Of a DNA stretch of 64,000 nucleotides, positions 18,347 to 29,155 are shown piece after piece (the first letter of the stretch is position 1; every line of letters begins with the position of its first letter). Below the pieces are notes generated by a model, which worked only from the letters and a program-made list of their open reading frames with translations, searched no databases and was not told where the DNA came from. The stretch spans positions 186,001 to 250,000 of the forward strand of contig NC_026737.1 in the NCBI RefSeq assembly GCF_000210295.1. Reading direction: 5' to 3'. The translations under genes were made by a program, and so were the position numbers. This stretch comes from Trypanosoma brucei gambiense DAL972 (Eukaryota > Euglenozoa > Kinetoplastea > Trypanosomatida > Trypanosomatidae).

Positions 18347-21300
18347 TTATTCTTCTTCACCGTTGGTAGGGATGGGACTAATGACGACGTTTGCTGCACC
18401 TCCCAGATGACACTCACGCACCAGTTCAGCATACATCTTAGCTTCCGGAGAGGTCCCCATAATTCGCCGCAACAATTCCATGACTCGCAGTGCTTCCGCC
18501 CATGTCCAACCTCGGCAAAGATCCAGCAGTTTCCCCCGAGGTGGTGGAGACTGTGACAGTAATTCGATAGATAACAACCACCTATCACTGCCGCGCCTCG
18601 AGTCACTCCACAAAAGCGCTTGTTCCGGTCTGTCGTGTACAAAGCGCCCCGCTCTCAGTAACAACGTCATGGCATCATCAACATCGCGCAGCGCAAAGAC
18701 AAGAAGCGACCGCTCGTAAATGTTCGGATGCTTTAAACTCTTGAAAAAGTAGAGTGCAGCATTGTAGTCATTTGTTCCGTATGCGGCACTCCGTAACAGA
18801 TGCGAGGTGATGTTCGCCGGTATTGGCATTTGCATCACCCGGCTCAGGTGATGGTAGAGAAGTCCAATAATCAGCAGCGCATGGAGAGGTTTATCCTCGC
18901 GGAGTGCAACAGGAACACCCCGCCGACCCTCCCTCCCCAACTGTGTCATTCCGAAACCTTCCACGATATGGTTGAACAGCCGGCGCACCAACGGCCACAC
19001 CGTGGTATCACTCCACCTTTCGCCGTCATAATGGAGTAATAGACCCTTCAGTAACGTCACAAGGGGTCGGAGGTATGTTGCATCCGCCCTGTATTCCTTC
19101 ATCACCAACATTTGGTACCGATAGACGGCCTTGACTGCAGTGACAAGAGATTTCTCCTCCACTGCCTGGTAGTAAACGCGCACGGTATTCAGCAGGAAAG
19201 AGTAAGGAAATAATGATACCCCTTTACTTACAGCGTCAAACGGGATATGTGGCTTCATGCAAGCGATAAGCAACCAGTGCTCATCGATCACCTCATTATT
19301 TTCACTCAAATCGCTGATTGCTGTTAGTGCTTGTTCCCATGATAAAACACGAAGTAGTCGCTGAAGCCCATGTTCGTCCACGTCCAGCGCGCAAAGAGTA
19401 GAAAGTTTAGCTGTCTGCATGACATCGTGCATTGATTGCGAAGACTGAAGCAAAGCGCAACATGCCCCAAGTACACGCCTCCTCCACTGCACATCCTTCC
19501 TTCCATTGCTGAACTTCGTCCGAGAGGCAGAAATCACAAGCTCATCCGTCGCAAATCTGGTATCGCCATGAAGCAGATCCTGCAGAACAAGAGTCCAACG
19601 GTCCTGCGGATTGCCCCTCCAGAGCAATTTGACAACATTTAAGGCTAAATGGCGAGGCGCCACATAAGCCAGAGCGGCAGACGACTCCGGATAGGGAGGT
19701 TTCGTTCGCTGCATAATTACAATAGCACGCTCCCACTGCCCGGTAAGAACTAAGGCACTCATACAACTCTCCAAAGCTACCGCATGCGCAGTAAGATAAT
19801 GTAGAGGGGTGGTTAATGCAATGCGGGACGACAGGGTAGCGTCTAAACGGCCAAAATGAGGAGTTGCGCGAAGTACCGCTAATGAAAACTCGTGACGAAG
19901 ACCGGCGGTAAGTTGAACTTTCCCGCTTGCAAGGCAGCGCGAAACCTCCCGCAGGAATGCCTCGCCGGACAACTTATTGGTGAGACGGAGATGTTCCACC
20001 ACGATGGCACAGAGAGCATTGCATCCCTCACCGTCTGTGACAATGTCATTACCCGATAGAAACTTGGCATATCGGTCGGGAGACACTGGTTTCAGCCCAC
20101 CCCTTCTCCGCAAGCCAAAATGATGTTTGCGCAGCTCCCGAGGGATAACCTGCACAAAATATTGCTGGACTTTGCTGCTGGCGGAAAGGCACACAAGTCT
20201 AGAAAGTTCCTCGCTCTGGAACGTGAAGCACTGTATCTCACTACTTTCCTCCAATATCGGGGACTTCGGTGAAAGTTTCGGCTCACTTCGTGCCAGCATC
20301 AACGACTTGAGCCTAGCATTATCATGAACATTTTTTAGTTGTCTCCAGTCCCCATGCAGAGCAACGGCTAACTGCTCCTCAAAGGAAACAGGTGCTTGCA
20401 GCCCACCGGGAAGATTCACACGGCACAGAGCCCCTTCGTAGGCAAGCAGTTCATGGGGCAAAGCAGCGCCTCTTGATGCATACGGTGCGAGGGGGAGTGC
20501 TACGTCATAGTAACGACACCCACAAAGCAAACCAATGGCCTCAGCCCATTCGCCCCTCTGGGCCAGCTTAAAAGCCCTACGTGACAATGTTCCGGCGTAC
20601 ATGGACTCCCCCGTCGCTCGAGTGGCGTCCGTTAGTATTTGCATTCGTTGCGGGTGGTCGCCAGGTACCATACTGAGGATGGGACGCAATATGCCATATG
20701 AGTCGACGCCGTTCTGACTACAAAAATGGAGAGAAGCCTCCCATCCCACAGCGGAAATGCAGTCCTTTCGAATAAGTAGCGCTTGAGCTGCGTCACGCGA
20801 CCTCCACCGCTCGTATGTTCTCAATGCACACAGCCAGTTCGGGGCGTATTCGATAGACGAAGCAACAAAGGAGGGTTCTACAGGGTGAAGACACTCTATA
20901 GCTTTAATCCATTGAACTATACGCGAAGTGTGTAACCAAAGAAGCCGTTTGGCCGAAGGCCGGACTTCGTGCGCGGCATTGACAACGGACAGAGCGACGC
21001 TCCACTGGCCTTGGGTTGCATATAACATGGCATATCTAAAAGCCAATACCTCTCTTTCTGACCTTGGCAATTTCTCAGGCCCAACCAGCGCCAGGAGACG
21101 GCAACAACTCAGTGCCGTGTCCGGTTGTTTCCCTCCCAGCTCATAGCAGTGCAGTAGTACACAAGACACAACTGGAAGCACACCTCCCAGCTGAGGGCGT
21201 TCTCGAATCGCTGCCAGCACTATGGACGCAAATTGAACAATTGTTTCTGAAGCCAGAAGACGGTTGAAAACGGCAAGCATGTCATCTTCAGTTTGCCAGG

Positions 21301-21652
21301 CGCCCACGATAACATGTGGTAGTTGCATCCACAGCCTGGACGTAGGTCCCAGTCTGCTGCACACAAATTCCCTCCGAGAAGGCGAAAATGCAGCCAACTG
21401 GGCGTCCATCAATGTCAAAGAGTTCCTCCAAGTAATGTTATGTCGGGCGAGGGCCTTCCAAACGGTTGTCGAGTTGCCTTTTGAGGCTAAGAACGACAAA
21501 CGTTGCTGTTGCTCCGCACGCTGTGTCTCATTCAGCGTCCTCCGCATGAGCCTGAAAGCATCCCCCTTTGTCAAGGGTTGACCCTCAGTAAGGTGTTTCT
21601 TCCATTGCCGTAAAAGGGTGTCATCGCAAAAAATGCGCGCGGAACACCGCAT
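18347..21652 (-). CDS. Large helical-repeat (PPR/TPR-like) protein, probably mitochondrial
   Basis: 1101 residues without a recognisable catalytic domain. Repeated helix-pair signatures with a conserved Trp-x-x-Ala are seen along the chain: QWSVALSVVNAA (~215), EWAEAIGLLCGC (~368), QWERAIVIMQRT (~645), SWEQALTAISDL (~770) and TWAEALRVMELL (~1060). This W..A(L/I) spacing is typical of the degenerate pentatricopeptide-like repeats abundant in trypanosome mitochondria, where they serve as scaffolds for RNA processing, mRNA stabilisation or the mitoribosome. The N-terminus is short and basic (MRCSAR) and could start a presequence. A specific complex cannot be named. It is the longest complete frame in the window and starts cleanly at ATG 21652. 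Confidence 0.75.
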   Translation of the reverse strand: MRCSARIFCDDTLLRQWKKHLTEGQPLTKGDAFRLMRRTLNETQRAEQQQRLSFLASKGNSTTVWKALARHNITWRNSLTLMDAQLAAFSPSRREFVCSRLGPTSRLWMQLPHVIVGAWQTEDDMLAVFNRLLASETIVQFASIVLAAIRERPQLGGVLPVVSCVLLHCYELGGKQPDTALSCCRLLALVGPEKLPRSEREVLAFRYAMLYATQGQWSVALSVVNAAHEVRPSAKRLLWLHTSRIVQWIKAIECLHPVEPSFVASSIEYAPNWLCALRTYERWRSRDAAQALLIRKDCISAVGWEASLHFCSQNGVDSYGILRPILSMVPGDHPQRMQILTDATRATGESMYAGTLSRRAFKLAQRGEWAEAIGLLCGCRYYDVALPLAPYASRGAALPHELLAYEGALCRVNLPGGLQAPVSFEEQLAVALHGDWRQLKNVHDNARLKSLMLARSEPKLSPKSPILEESSEIQCFTFQSEELSRLVCLSASSKVQQYFVQVIPRELRKHHFGLRRRGGLKPVSPDRYAKFLSGNDIVTDGEGCNALCAIVVEHLRLTNKLSGEAFLREVSRCLASGKVQLTAGLRHEFSLAVLRATPHFGRLDATLSSRIALTTPLHYLTAHAVALESCMSALVLTGQWERAIVIMQRTKPPYPESSAALAYVAPRHLALNVVKLLWRGNPQDRWTLVLQDLLHGDTRFATDELVISASRTKFSNGRKDVQWRRRVLGACCALLQSSQSMHDVMQTAKLSTLCALDVDEHGLQRLLRVLSWEQALTAISDLSENNEVIDEHWLLIACMKPHIPFDAVSKGVSLFPYSFLLNTVRVYYQAVEEKSLVTAVKAVYRYQMLVMKEYRADATYLRPLVTLLKGLLLHYDGERWSDTTVWPLVRRLFNHIVEGFGMTQLGREGRRGVPVALREDKPLHALLIIGLLYHHLSRVMQMPIPANITSHLLRSAAYGTNDYNAALYFFKSLKHPNIYERSLLVFALRDVDDAMTLLLRAGRFVHDRPEQALLWSDSRRGSDRWLLSIELLSQSPPPRGKLLDLCRGWTWAEALRVMELLRRIMGTSPEAKMYAELVRECHLGGAANVVISPIPTNGEEE

Positions 21653-22039
21653 CCCGCATTTCTACGGGGTATAAGTAACCCGCACAAATCTGCTACCGCT
21701 AGCACACTACACACACAAACACACGGCCATACAATGTTAACGAAGCGAAAAGAAAAAAAAAGAAAGGAAAGAAACACCATTACGCTTTATCGACGAAGAT
21801 CGAAACACAAAATGTGAGTGAACAAAGCAGCAAAGGGACAGACGAAGATGTTGGTCGGAAAACGTAAACAGGACTGTTCAAGAAGAACAAATGCTACATC
21901 TCCCTAAGAGAGTCCTAGGTGAATAGCATGTACCCCAATCACTCCCAAACACGCGGCGTACAGCCCCCCCCAAAAAAAAAAAAAAATAATGATAATAGAG
22001 AAGGAGCACCATCATCAGCACTGCCTGAATCACGATACT
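21653..22039. other. Intergenic stretch with splice-type tract
   Basis: A minus-strand T/C tract at 21749-21778 could be the acceptor tract of the helical-repeat gene. An A run lies at 21971-21986. No gene seen. Confidence 0.55.
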
Positions 22040-22648
22040 TCAATGCATAAACTCGTTAGGCTTCCACCGGCGGATAAACTGCGGATCCCTATACTTCCAC
22101 CCCTTCACCTCGGGATCAGTCCAGCAGAGTGGACGTGGATTCTTGTCTGCATGCGGGTGAATACTATCCTCATACAACCAGGCCTTTTCCAACGGGGCAA
22201 TGCGCGTCTTTAGTTTACGGACAAAGTGGCGGTTAACTTCATCCTTCAAAAACCACCACATGAGCATGCAGGGATCACGCTCATACATATCCGTAAGCCT
22301 AATACGGTACTTCCCACCCGGGTATGCCGTCTGCCACGTGATGGGCACACGAATCCATTGATCACCAACCATCACAACATCTTTAATATTGACAATAACA
22401 ACATGATCACCCGTTATCATCCCTGGCGTAAAATCAGGTCGATGCTGTCCAGTAATGTATTGAGCCGCTACGGCTGCCACACGCGGCAGCTGCTCACCGC
22501 GGGCATCGAGTAACCACCACCTCTCCCCCTCGCGGCAGAGCCATTGCTTCGACATATCATTATACAGCGGCAGTCCCTCTGGATGGTGCTTGTGCCGCCG
22601 TAACACACTCTTGAAGGGAGCCATAACTATCCTGGTTGATCGCTGCAT
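22040..22648 (-). CDS. Mitochondrial large-subunit ribosomal protein uL13m
   Basis: 202 residues. The uL13 core is evident: WWLLDARGEQLPRVAAVAAQ (~44-63) matches the family start (W..iDA.g..lGRlAs.iA), followed by GDHVVIVNIKDVVMVGDQW (~81-99, family GD.VvviNa..i..tG.K) and TAYPGGKYRI (~107). The C-terminus is extended and basic/aromatic relative to bacterial L13, usual for kinetoplastid mitoribosomal proteins. The start may be ATG 22648 or the internal ATG 22624 (MAPFKSVLRR); the short N-terminus is basic, as for mitochondrial import. It is separated from V-ATPase subunit A by a 1.2-kb spacer. Confidence 0.85.
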   Translation of the reverse strand: MQRSTRIVMAPFKSVLRRHKHHPEGLPLYNDMSKQWLCREGERWWLLDARGEQLPRVAAVAAQYITGQHRPDFTPGMITGDHVVIVNIKDVVMVGDQWIRVPITWQTAYPGGKYRIRLTDMYERDPCMLMWWFLKDEVNRHFVRKLKTRIAPLEKAWLYEDSIHPHADKNPRPLCWTDPEVKGWKYRDPQFIRRWKPNEFMH

Positions 22649-22688
22649 CAGTAAATAGCTACGCGAGTAACAAAAATATTACGTCAAG

Positions 22689-22739
<51 letters not shown>

Positions 22740-23805
22740 CTTCCTCCTTCCTACCGTTTATAGCACCCGCCTTGTCAGTTGGGACCGCAGTGCCTCGCAG
22801 GAAGGGACTTTTACCTTCCGCGTTTTCGTTAACTTTAGGCGATTTCATTGCGCACGATAATAATAAAAAGTGGAAACAAGCAAGAAGTTTGTAGTACGAA
22901 CCCCTGTGTGTGAAGGGGGGGGGAAGCATTCATTTAGAAAAACTTACGAGTGGTGTGGAGAGGAAATTGCTGGCGCATGTAAAAAAAAACAAAAAACAGA
23001 TGGGACGCACATTCAACACAAAGCTGTATACAGCGCTCTCGAGGGTTCTCACACAACCTAAGTTTAGAAAACAAGCAAGCATTTCTCCCCTCCTCCCCCC
23101 AATTCGCGTTCCCCCGATTGTTTATTCGACAGCACCTGACGCCTTGCCCTCAAGTGTTCTCCTCTTCAACTCATCTCCCCCAACCATTCACCTCCTTCAC
23201 AGTTATAAGTAAAATGTGTAGGGGAAAAAGTAAAAACCACACAAGTAGTTACCTTCCATTACCTTTAGCTATCCCTAGTACGTAGCAATTCTCTTTCGTT
23301 GTCTCCTTCCTGTTCCCTTCGCTTGTGACCTTCAGCAGACCCTTGGGTTCCCACAAAACAGTCACAAAGGTTGAAGGTGGAAAGCAAGTGTAAACATCAA
23401 CATGACAACTCACGCCAAATAAAAAAAAAAACATTTTCCCTCTCTTCCCTTCACGTGCGGACCCCCTGAAAATCAGTCCCCTCCCACACGGCCACTGTGA
23501 GAAGCAAACCTCACCGCATATGCCCTCCCCCATTCAAACACATAACTCGGGGGGAAAGGGATATAAGCAGAAAAGAAAAAAAAGAAAAAGGAAGAAATAC
23601 TCGCGTTAAGGGAAATTTTTGGGGGAAAAAAAAAAGAATAGCAAGGCAACGCCCTCTTCCCTCCTTTTGCCTTCCCTCCCTCGTGCTCTCCCTCCCATTT
23701 CCTTACAGATCGAAGAACTACTGTGCCCAGCAATGAACAAAAAGAGAAAAAAGACTTTTTCAGACTACACTCCTTTTTCCCAACTCCGGTTGAGTTTCAG
23801 TAGCA
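22649..23805. other. 1.2-kb spacer: V-ATPase 3' flank and uL13m 5' flank
   Basis: Holds the (TA)n tract listed separately and purine-rich stretches at about 23565-23640. No protein-coding frame is convincing. Confidence 0.55.
22694..22728. repeat. (TA)n microsatellite
   Basis: Uninterrupted TA dinucleotides about 35 nt long, followed by a few more imperfect units to 22739. It lies about 45 nt upstream of the uL13m start and may vary in length between strains. Confidence 0.9.
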
Positions 23806-25638
23806 CTACTGCACGAGGGAAGCGAATGCGGTCATGATCTCCTCGTGTTGCTTCTTGTAGTACTTAACGTTGGCTTCTTCTCCTTCCTGAGGGTCTCGGA
23901 ACTTCATTTCCGTGAGACCAGTGTAGACATGAGGGATCTTTTCGCGAATGTAATTCCACGTGATCTTGTGCTCGCCCGCAGACTCCGCTACAACTCGCTG
24001 ACCCTCCTCGTAGAAGGTGACAATGTTGCGCAACATCCAGCATGTCTTATACGGTGGGCAGTACTTGTCATACGGAGTGAAGGCATTCTGCTGAAGAAAT
24101 TCCTCACGGATAACTTTCGCAGTCTCTAGAATTATCTTGTCAGACTCAGAAAGGGAGTCTTTGCCGACGAGCTGAACAATTTCCTGCAGCTCCTCTTCGC
24201 GCTGCAAAATCTCAGCGGCAACTGAGCGCAGCCGCATGTAGTCGGGGTCGAGAGAATTGAAGAAGGGCTCCAAAGCCTTGAGGTACTTGGAGTAAGAAAT
24301 GAGACAGTTCACGGACGGGAAGTGTTTGCGTTGAGCGAGTCGCTTCTCGAGTCCCCAGAAAACTTGCACGATACCAAGGGTGGCGGACGTTACGGGATCG
24401 GAGAAATCACCACCCGGTGGGGAAACGGCACCAACAATTGTTACAGACCCTTCACGCTTCGGCCCACCGATGCATGTCACACGGCCAGCACGCTCGTAGA
24501 AGGAGGCCAAACGGGCGCTGAGGTACGCGGGATAACCTCCATCTGCAGGCATTTCAGCAAGACGACCGGAAATCTCACGCAAAGCCTCAGCCCAGCGGGA
24601 GGTTGAATCGGCCATCATGGCGATGTGTTTTCCCATATCCCGATAATACTCAGCTAAGGTGATACCAGTGTAAATAGATGCCTCACGAGCAGCAACAGGC
24701 ATATTGGAAGTATTTGCCACCAGGCATGTGCGCTTCATGATAGACTCCTCACGTCCATCAATAATGGTGGTGAGGGTGGGAAAGTCCATGAGCACCTCCG
24801 CCATCTCATTGCCACGCTCACCACAACCCACGTAAATAACAGCGTCACTGTTCGAGTACTTCGAGAGTGCCTGACTGATAACTGTCTTGCCACAGCCAAA
24901 CGCACCGGGGATGGCACAGGTCCCGCCCTGCACGGATGGAAACAGGGCATCAAGCACGCGCTGACCAGTAAGAAGTGGGTGGTTTCCAGACTCTTTTGAA
25001 GCCACAGGCCGGGGGGTCCGCACCGGCCACCGGTGCATGAGCTTGAGCGACTTGACCTTCCCATTGTACTCCAACTCCACAATATCGTCCTCCAGTGTGT
25101 AGTTTCCAGAAGCCACAATGGAAGTGACCCTCCCTCGGATGTTTGGCGGGACCATTATACTGTGGTTGTACATCAGTGAGTTCTCCACGACCGAACCAAT
25201 AATATCGCCACCGGAAATGAGGTCCCCAACCTTCAAGCATGGTTTAAAATCCCATTGTTTCTGGTCGTTGAGGGACTTCACCTGAACGCCCCTAGGAATG
25301 AAGACGTTCTCCACCATGCGGTAGATGGTATCGAGGGGGCGCTGAATCCCATCAAATATTTCTGACATGATACCCGGCCCAAGTTCAAGGGAGAGAGGCT
25401 TACCTGTACAGTAGACTGGATCTCCAACGGTTAGCCCGCCAGTTTCCTCGTACACTTGAATAGTGGCCGTATCACCCTCTAGTCGAATGATTTCACCCAC
25501 CAACCGAAATGAGCCCACCTGCACAAGTTCGTACATCGCGCTGCCACCCATGTTCTCCGCAATAACGACAGGTCCGGAAACAGCCTTGACGGAACCCATC
25601 CGCTGCTCTGTTTTGTATGGGTTGCGGTCGCTCGACAT
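23806..25638 (-). CDS. VMA1: V-type H+-ATPase catalytic subunit A
   Basis: 610 residues, full length for the family. The catalytic subunit of the V1 head, it hydrolyses ATP to drive proton pumping into acidocalcisomes, lysosome and other endomembrane compartments. Domains: N-terminal beta-barrel (residues ~15-85), the non-homologous insert typical of subunit A (~140-230), P-loop GAFGCGKT at about 242-249, GERGNEM at ~270, the Walker B-like [21 protein letters not shown] region around 340-360, and the C-terminal helical domain ([20 protein letters not shown]). All catalytic motifs are intact and no intein is present. A predicted spliced-leader acceptor lies about 31 nt upstream of the ATG. Confidence 0.97.
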   Translation of the reverse strand: MSSDRNPYKTEQRMGSVKAVSGPVVIAENMGGSAMYELVQVGSFRLVGEIIRLEGDTATIQVYEETGGLTVGDPVYCTGKPLSLELGPGIMSEIFDGIQRPLDTIYRMVENVFIPRGVQVKSLNDQKQWDFKPCLKVGDLISGGDIIGSVVENSLMYNHSIMVPPNIRGRVTSIVASGNYTLEDDIVELEYNGKVKSLKLMHRWPVRTPRPVASKESGNHPLLTGQRVLDALFPSVQGGTCAIPGAFGCGKTVISQALSKYSNSDAVIYVGCGERGNEMAEVLMDFPTLTTIIDGREESIMKRTCLVANTSNMPVAAREASIYTGITLAEYYRDMGKHIAMMADSTSRWAEALREISGRLAEMPADGGYPAYLSARLASFYERAGRVTCIGGPKREGSVTIVGAVSPPGGDFSDPVTSATLGIVQVFWGLEKRLAQRKHFPSVNCLISYSKYLKALEPFFNSLDPDYMRLRSVAAEILQREEELQEIVQLVGKDSLSESDKIILETAKVIREEFLQQNAFTPYDKYCPPYKTCWMLRNIVTFYEEGQRVVAESAGEHKITWNYIREKIPHVYTGLTEMKFRDPQEGEEANVKYYKKQHEEIMTAFASLVQ

Positions 25639-25669
25639 CGTGTCTTCTCAACCTTACCGTGCACGAAGA

Positions 25670-25690
25670 CTTTGAATTTAAAAAAAAGCA
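25670..25690 (-). promoter_or_regulatory. Predicted trans-splice acceptor of V-ATPase subunit A
   Basis: The minus strand shows an eight-T run (within 25679-25690) followed by the first AG at 25671-25670, about 31 nt before the ATG at 25638. Call by pattern only. Confidence 0.4.
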
Positions 25691-26356
25691 ATTGGTGAAG
25701 GGGTGGCTCCACCTCAATTATGCCTTCAGTTGGCCTCTTCCCTTATTTTTCCTTCTGTTCCGTTTTGCTCGCCTTTCTCTGTTCTATTCTCAAACTGTAT
25801 GAATAACTACCTGCTTTGAGTACCCGAAGGGTGCGAACTTAAATCCCTGAAAAGGTGCACCAACGTTGTCACAAAGCGGGGCGTGGCGACCGAGACAGGT
25901 CGTCAAAAAAAAAAAGAAGGGGAAAGAAAGTGAAAATAGGTGTAAGGAAGAGAAGCGAAGGAAAATAAAAGTTAGAAACATAAAATGGATAGCACCACCG
26001 CGTGTGGGCTCCAAAGTAATAAACACGAAAACAAGGTTGGGGATAGGCAAAATACAAAACACCACTTCACGCAGCACCTACATCCGTGGAAGAAAGGGGG
26101 ATAGGGAGTCTGGAAAACTTGTAAATATGCGCATACGCAAACAACAGTATCTCCGAGTCCTTAAGTAGGAAAAAAAAAGGAAAAAAAGACTCTCCTCTCC
26201 CTTTTTTACTTCAGAACTCAATCGGAACCGCAGTGCCAGAGCAACTTTAATAACTTTCTTGCGAGCATGCACAGTGGCCTCACAGAAGGGGGGGGGTTAA
26301 TGGAAGTAAGAACTACACCCAACTATTCACTGCATTTTTATCGTTGCGCATGTTTC
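25691..26356. other. Intergenic stretch, no gene seen
   Basis: TM9 3' flank and V-ATPase upstream region; purine-rich patches at 25900-25970 and 26168-26190 (pyrimidine tracts on the transcribed strand). No coding signal. Confidence 0.55.
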
Positions 26357-28261
26357 TTAGTCAGCTTTTATGGAGTTGTAAATAGTTCTCACAAACACAG
26401 CCGATGCGACAAACCCCATCGTACCCAAGAAAACGGCAATGAACACCGAAACCTCAAAGGTGTACACCAAAAAAAGTATCACAGAAAGTGGCTGACGAAT
26501 TTCCAGCGCTCCGTAGAGATACACAACACTATAAAGAAAAAAGTACACGCCGCAGCTTCCGGATGTACAAAAGCTTCCCCACCACCACTCATAATCTTCC
26601 TCAGAAAGCATGGCATACGTCACCACAACCGCAACCTCCGCACAAACAGCGGAAATGATAAAGGACACACCAAAAAGATAGCCAACATAGAGGAAGGGTT
26701 GACCCTTCCAGAAGGAACCCAAGACGCAAATGACCTCCATAAACGCTGCAGTGAAGGAAACAATACCGCCACCCAAGATGAACATGTAGCGCCTTCTCAC
26801 GCTTTGTTGGGAAATCGCACGCGGAATACTGCCCACTTTGGTCGGCAACACAAACGCAGACGCCCTAAACCCAGCTGATAGGCCAATAAGCGATAATGGT
26901 ACGGGGACCGCAACCCAGAGAAAGAAGAGAGTAAGAAGAACCGGCAGAGAGACAGCAGTGCTCCCGTGCTTTGACCAACTGATCATGTTCCCGGCAAGGT
27001 ACCCCAACAACAGGGATAATGGAACCATAGTCACAGCGGCAATGCCGTTCTTCCATGTCCTGATTTGGAAAAACACCAGCATTTTCCCCGCCACATATCC
27101 GGAGACGCAGCTTGAACAACAGAAGAATATTATCAGATTTGTCAGCAGGTTACCGCTGTGCCAGGGTTGATACTTTCTAACGGCCGATGAAATCACCGTC
27201 AGGACCACCACAGCCACCATCTGACATCCCGAAGAAACAAGCCCCGTCAGGACGAGGGGCCTCGACGGTGCTCTAAAGACATCGCCGCGTACAAGCTTCC
27301 ATCCAGACTCTTCCTGAACGTCACCACTCACAAGCATATCGTTCTGCATAAGAAGGTCTCTACGAACAATACGCAACAAAACGATCATAACGAGCACACC
27401 CAGGAACCCGAGGAGAAGCATAGAATTGAACAGTGCTGTCAAGTGGGCTTTCTTCCGCTGGGCCCCTCCCAGACGCCAGTAGACGTCCCACCGTGTCACA
27501 AACACACCTTCACTACTATCCTGCTCCCATGTTACTGAATACGAATACGCCACGTTGGTGGCTCCTGTAGATGCAGGATCGGGCCACTCGTCTACGGAGG
27601 CACCGTCCGGGGGGCACCCCGTGGGGCTGTTTAGTGTTTTTGGTTTCGCGTAGAATCCTGTCAACATATATTCCCCGTTGGGAAGGACGGCGTAAGTTAT
27701 GGTAAAATGGATATGGTTGTTTATCAAACACTTGTCACCGGCAGCCCCTTCCTCCTTCAACTTTTCGTCACCCTTTACATGTACGCCAAGCCGGTACCCG
27801 AGTCGTAACTTCTCGGTCGTTCCTTTTTCAATCCTTTCCACAAGTGGTAGGCCAGCAAGAAACATATGACCGCGGTAACTCTGAGTAATGAGATTATCAA
27901 GGTCCTTCTTGTCACCTTCGGTGTAACTGACAATACACAGAGGCTGGCAAGTTACGTTCCTCAGGACGTTAACGGAGTACAGCGAAGGCAACACGTGGTT
28001 CCCGAGAAGAAGCTCCCCTAAGTTCTCCTTTCCGGATCCTTCCTTCAGAACATGTGCTGCAGGTTTGCATGCTTTCATCTTATAGAAATCGTATGGCACC
28101 ACACCTTTACTGGAGGTTAGAGAGTTCACCAAAACAGGGACCTCATCGCCCTCTTTGTACCCGATGGGTGCCGTAATCTTAAAAAACGAGCTTGAAGCCT
28201 CGTTCACAGAGAACACAAACAACACCAACACAAGCCGGTAAAAGTGAAACTTGTAGCCCAT
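26357..28261 (-). CDS. TM9 superfamily (EMP70/nonaspanin) membrane protein
   Basis: 634 residues. A signal peptide (residues ~5-22, FHFYRLVLVLFVFSVNEASS) precedes a ~260-residue lumenal domain starting FKITAPIGYKEGDEVPVLVN, the family's entry motif (PG....Y..GD.V.l.vN). Nine hydrophobic segments follow, the first at about 283-303 (FNSMLLLGFLGVLVMIVLLRI), and the loop VFRAPSRPLVLTGLVSSGCQM matches the family's DVFR.P. The protein ends in KAD, fitting the C-terminal K-x-D/E retention signal bound by COPI in this family. Nonaspanins sit in Golgi and endosomes and help sort membrane proteins with Gly-rich transmembrane segments. Confidence 0.93.
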   Translation of the reverse strand: MGYKFHFYRLVLVLFVFSVNEASSSFFKITAPIGYKEGDEVPVLVNSLTSSKGVVPYDFYKMKACKPAAHVLKEGSGKENLGELLLGNHVLPSLYSVNVLRNVTCQPLCIVSYTEGDKKDLDNLITQSYRGHMFLAGLPLVERIEKGTTEKLRLGYRLGVHVKGDEKLKEEGAAGDKCLINNHIHFTITYAVLPNGEYMLTGFYAKPKTLNSPTGCPPDGASVDEWPDPASTGATNVAYSYSVTWEQDSSEGVFVTRWDVYWRLGGAQRKKAHLTALFNSMLLLGFLGVLVMIVLLRIVRRDLLMQNDMLVSGDVQEESGWKLVRGDVFRAPSRPLVLTGLVSSGCQMVAVVVLTVISSAVRKYQPWHSGNLLTNLIIFFCCSSCVSGYVAGKMLVFFQIRTWKNGIAAVTMVPLSLLLGYLAGNMISWSKHGSTAVSLPVLLTLFFLWVAVPVPLSLIGLSAGFRASAFVLPTKVGSIPRAISQQSVRRRYMFILGGGIVSFTAAFMEVICVLGSFWKGQPFLYVGYLFGVSFIISAVCAEVAVVVTYAMLSEEDYEWWWGSFCTSGSCGVYFFLYSVVYLYGALEIRQPLSVILFLVYTFEVSVFIAVFLGTMGFVASAVFVRTIYNSIKAD

Positions 28262-28675
28262 TTCAACAAACGGTTCTGTTGGTACTCTCCTCGGCTATGA
28301 CGTATATATATATTTATATCTTTTACTTTGTTACGCTCCCCGCCTCTACGCTGCGTGGATGAATTAGCCTCAGCCCGTTTCTATCAACTGCTATTTAAAG
28401 GGAAAACTAGATAACCCTCGCTACTCAAAGGTCTTCATTGAAAGTGTCAACGCATACACAAAGAGCCGGAGAATATTGCAGAGGGCAAACGCGATTAAAT
28501 CATGCAACTTCAGTAGGTCTGACAACATACAAGCCTTCAACCGCAACGGTGGCAGTCGTCCCCTCATCAAAGTAGTGAATCAAAAAAATTAATAAAAGCC
28601 AAATAAAGTTAGAAATGAGCAAAACCGATGTACAGCAGCTTCAGCACATTGCGGGACAGCTCCCATGCCACAGAC
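28262..28675. other. Intergenic stretch, no gene seen
   Basis: eL21 3' flank and TM9 upstream region; a short TATA-type repeat at 28301-28320. Nothing else recognised. Confidence 0.55.
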
Positions 28676-29155
28676 TCAATATGGAATCATTGCCTCGTAG
28701 TCTGCCGTGCGGCGCGCCAGCACCTCTACTTTCTTGGGGCAAACAAATCCGCCGTTGCGGTTGCTCACCTTTTTGGGTGGAAGTGGGGTTCCCGCCTTCT
28801 TAGCGGCCCGAAATGCTTCAAGGTCCTTTAGCTTCTGCTTGAATGCCTCCTGGCAGCGAGACTTACGCACGTGCTCAAAACGCACACAGATGCGCTTGCG
28901 AACTGTACGGTTCCTCACCGGTTTGTTGATAATGACACCAACACCACGCGGTGTCACATTCCATACAATGCCGGTTCGGCCGTGGTAATACTTGTGAGGC
29001 ATTCCAGCACGTACAGCAGCGTCCGCTACGACGTCAACGTAGTCACCGACCTTGAAATTGGTCAGTATCGTACTGACAGAAGGAACTCCGTGCTTGCGAA
29101 ACTTCTTAGCGAAGAGGTGGCGGGTGCCACATTTGTACCCGTGGGAGTGAACCAT
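28676..29155 (-). CDS. RPL21: Cytosolic 60S ribosomal protein eL21
   Basis: 159 residues, normal length. It begins MVHSHGYKCGTRHLFAKKF, close to the eukaryotic eL21 start (M.NskG.R.GTR.mFsr.fr), with the SH3-like core GVPSVSTILTNFKVGDYVDV, then MPHKYYHGRTGIVWNVT and VGVIINKPVRNRT. It is part of the large subunit near the 5S rRNA/central protuberance. Strongly basic throughout. Minus-strand pyrimidine tract and AG just upstream (around 29170-29200) suit trans-splicing. Confidence 0.96.
   Translation of the reverse strand: MVHSHGYKCGTRHLFAKKFRKHGVPSVSTILTNFKVGDYVDVVADAAVRAGMPHKYYHGRTGIVWNVTPRGVGVIINKPVRNRTVRKRICVRFEHVRKSRCQEAFKQKLKDLEAFRAAKKAGTPLPPKKVSNRNGGFVCPKKVEVLARRTADYEAMIPY

Noticed and set aside
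26267..26878. 203-codon plus-strand frame overlapping the TM9 gene
   Set aside because: Antisense to a clear membrane-protein gene; no support of its own.
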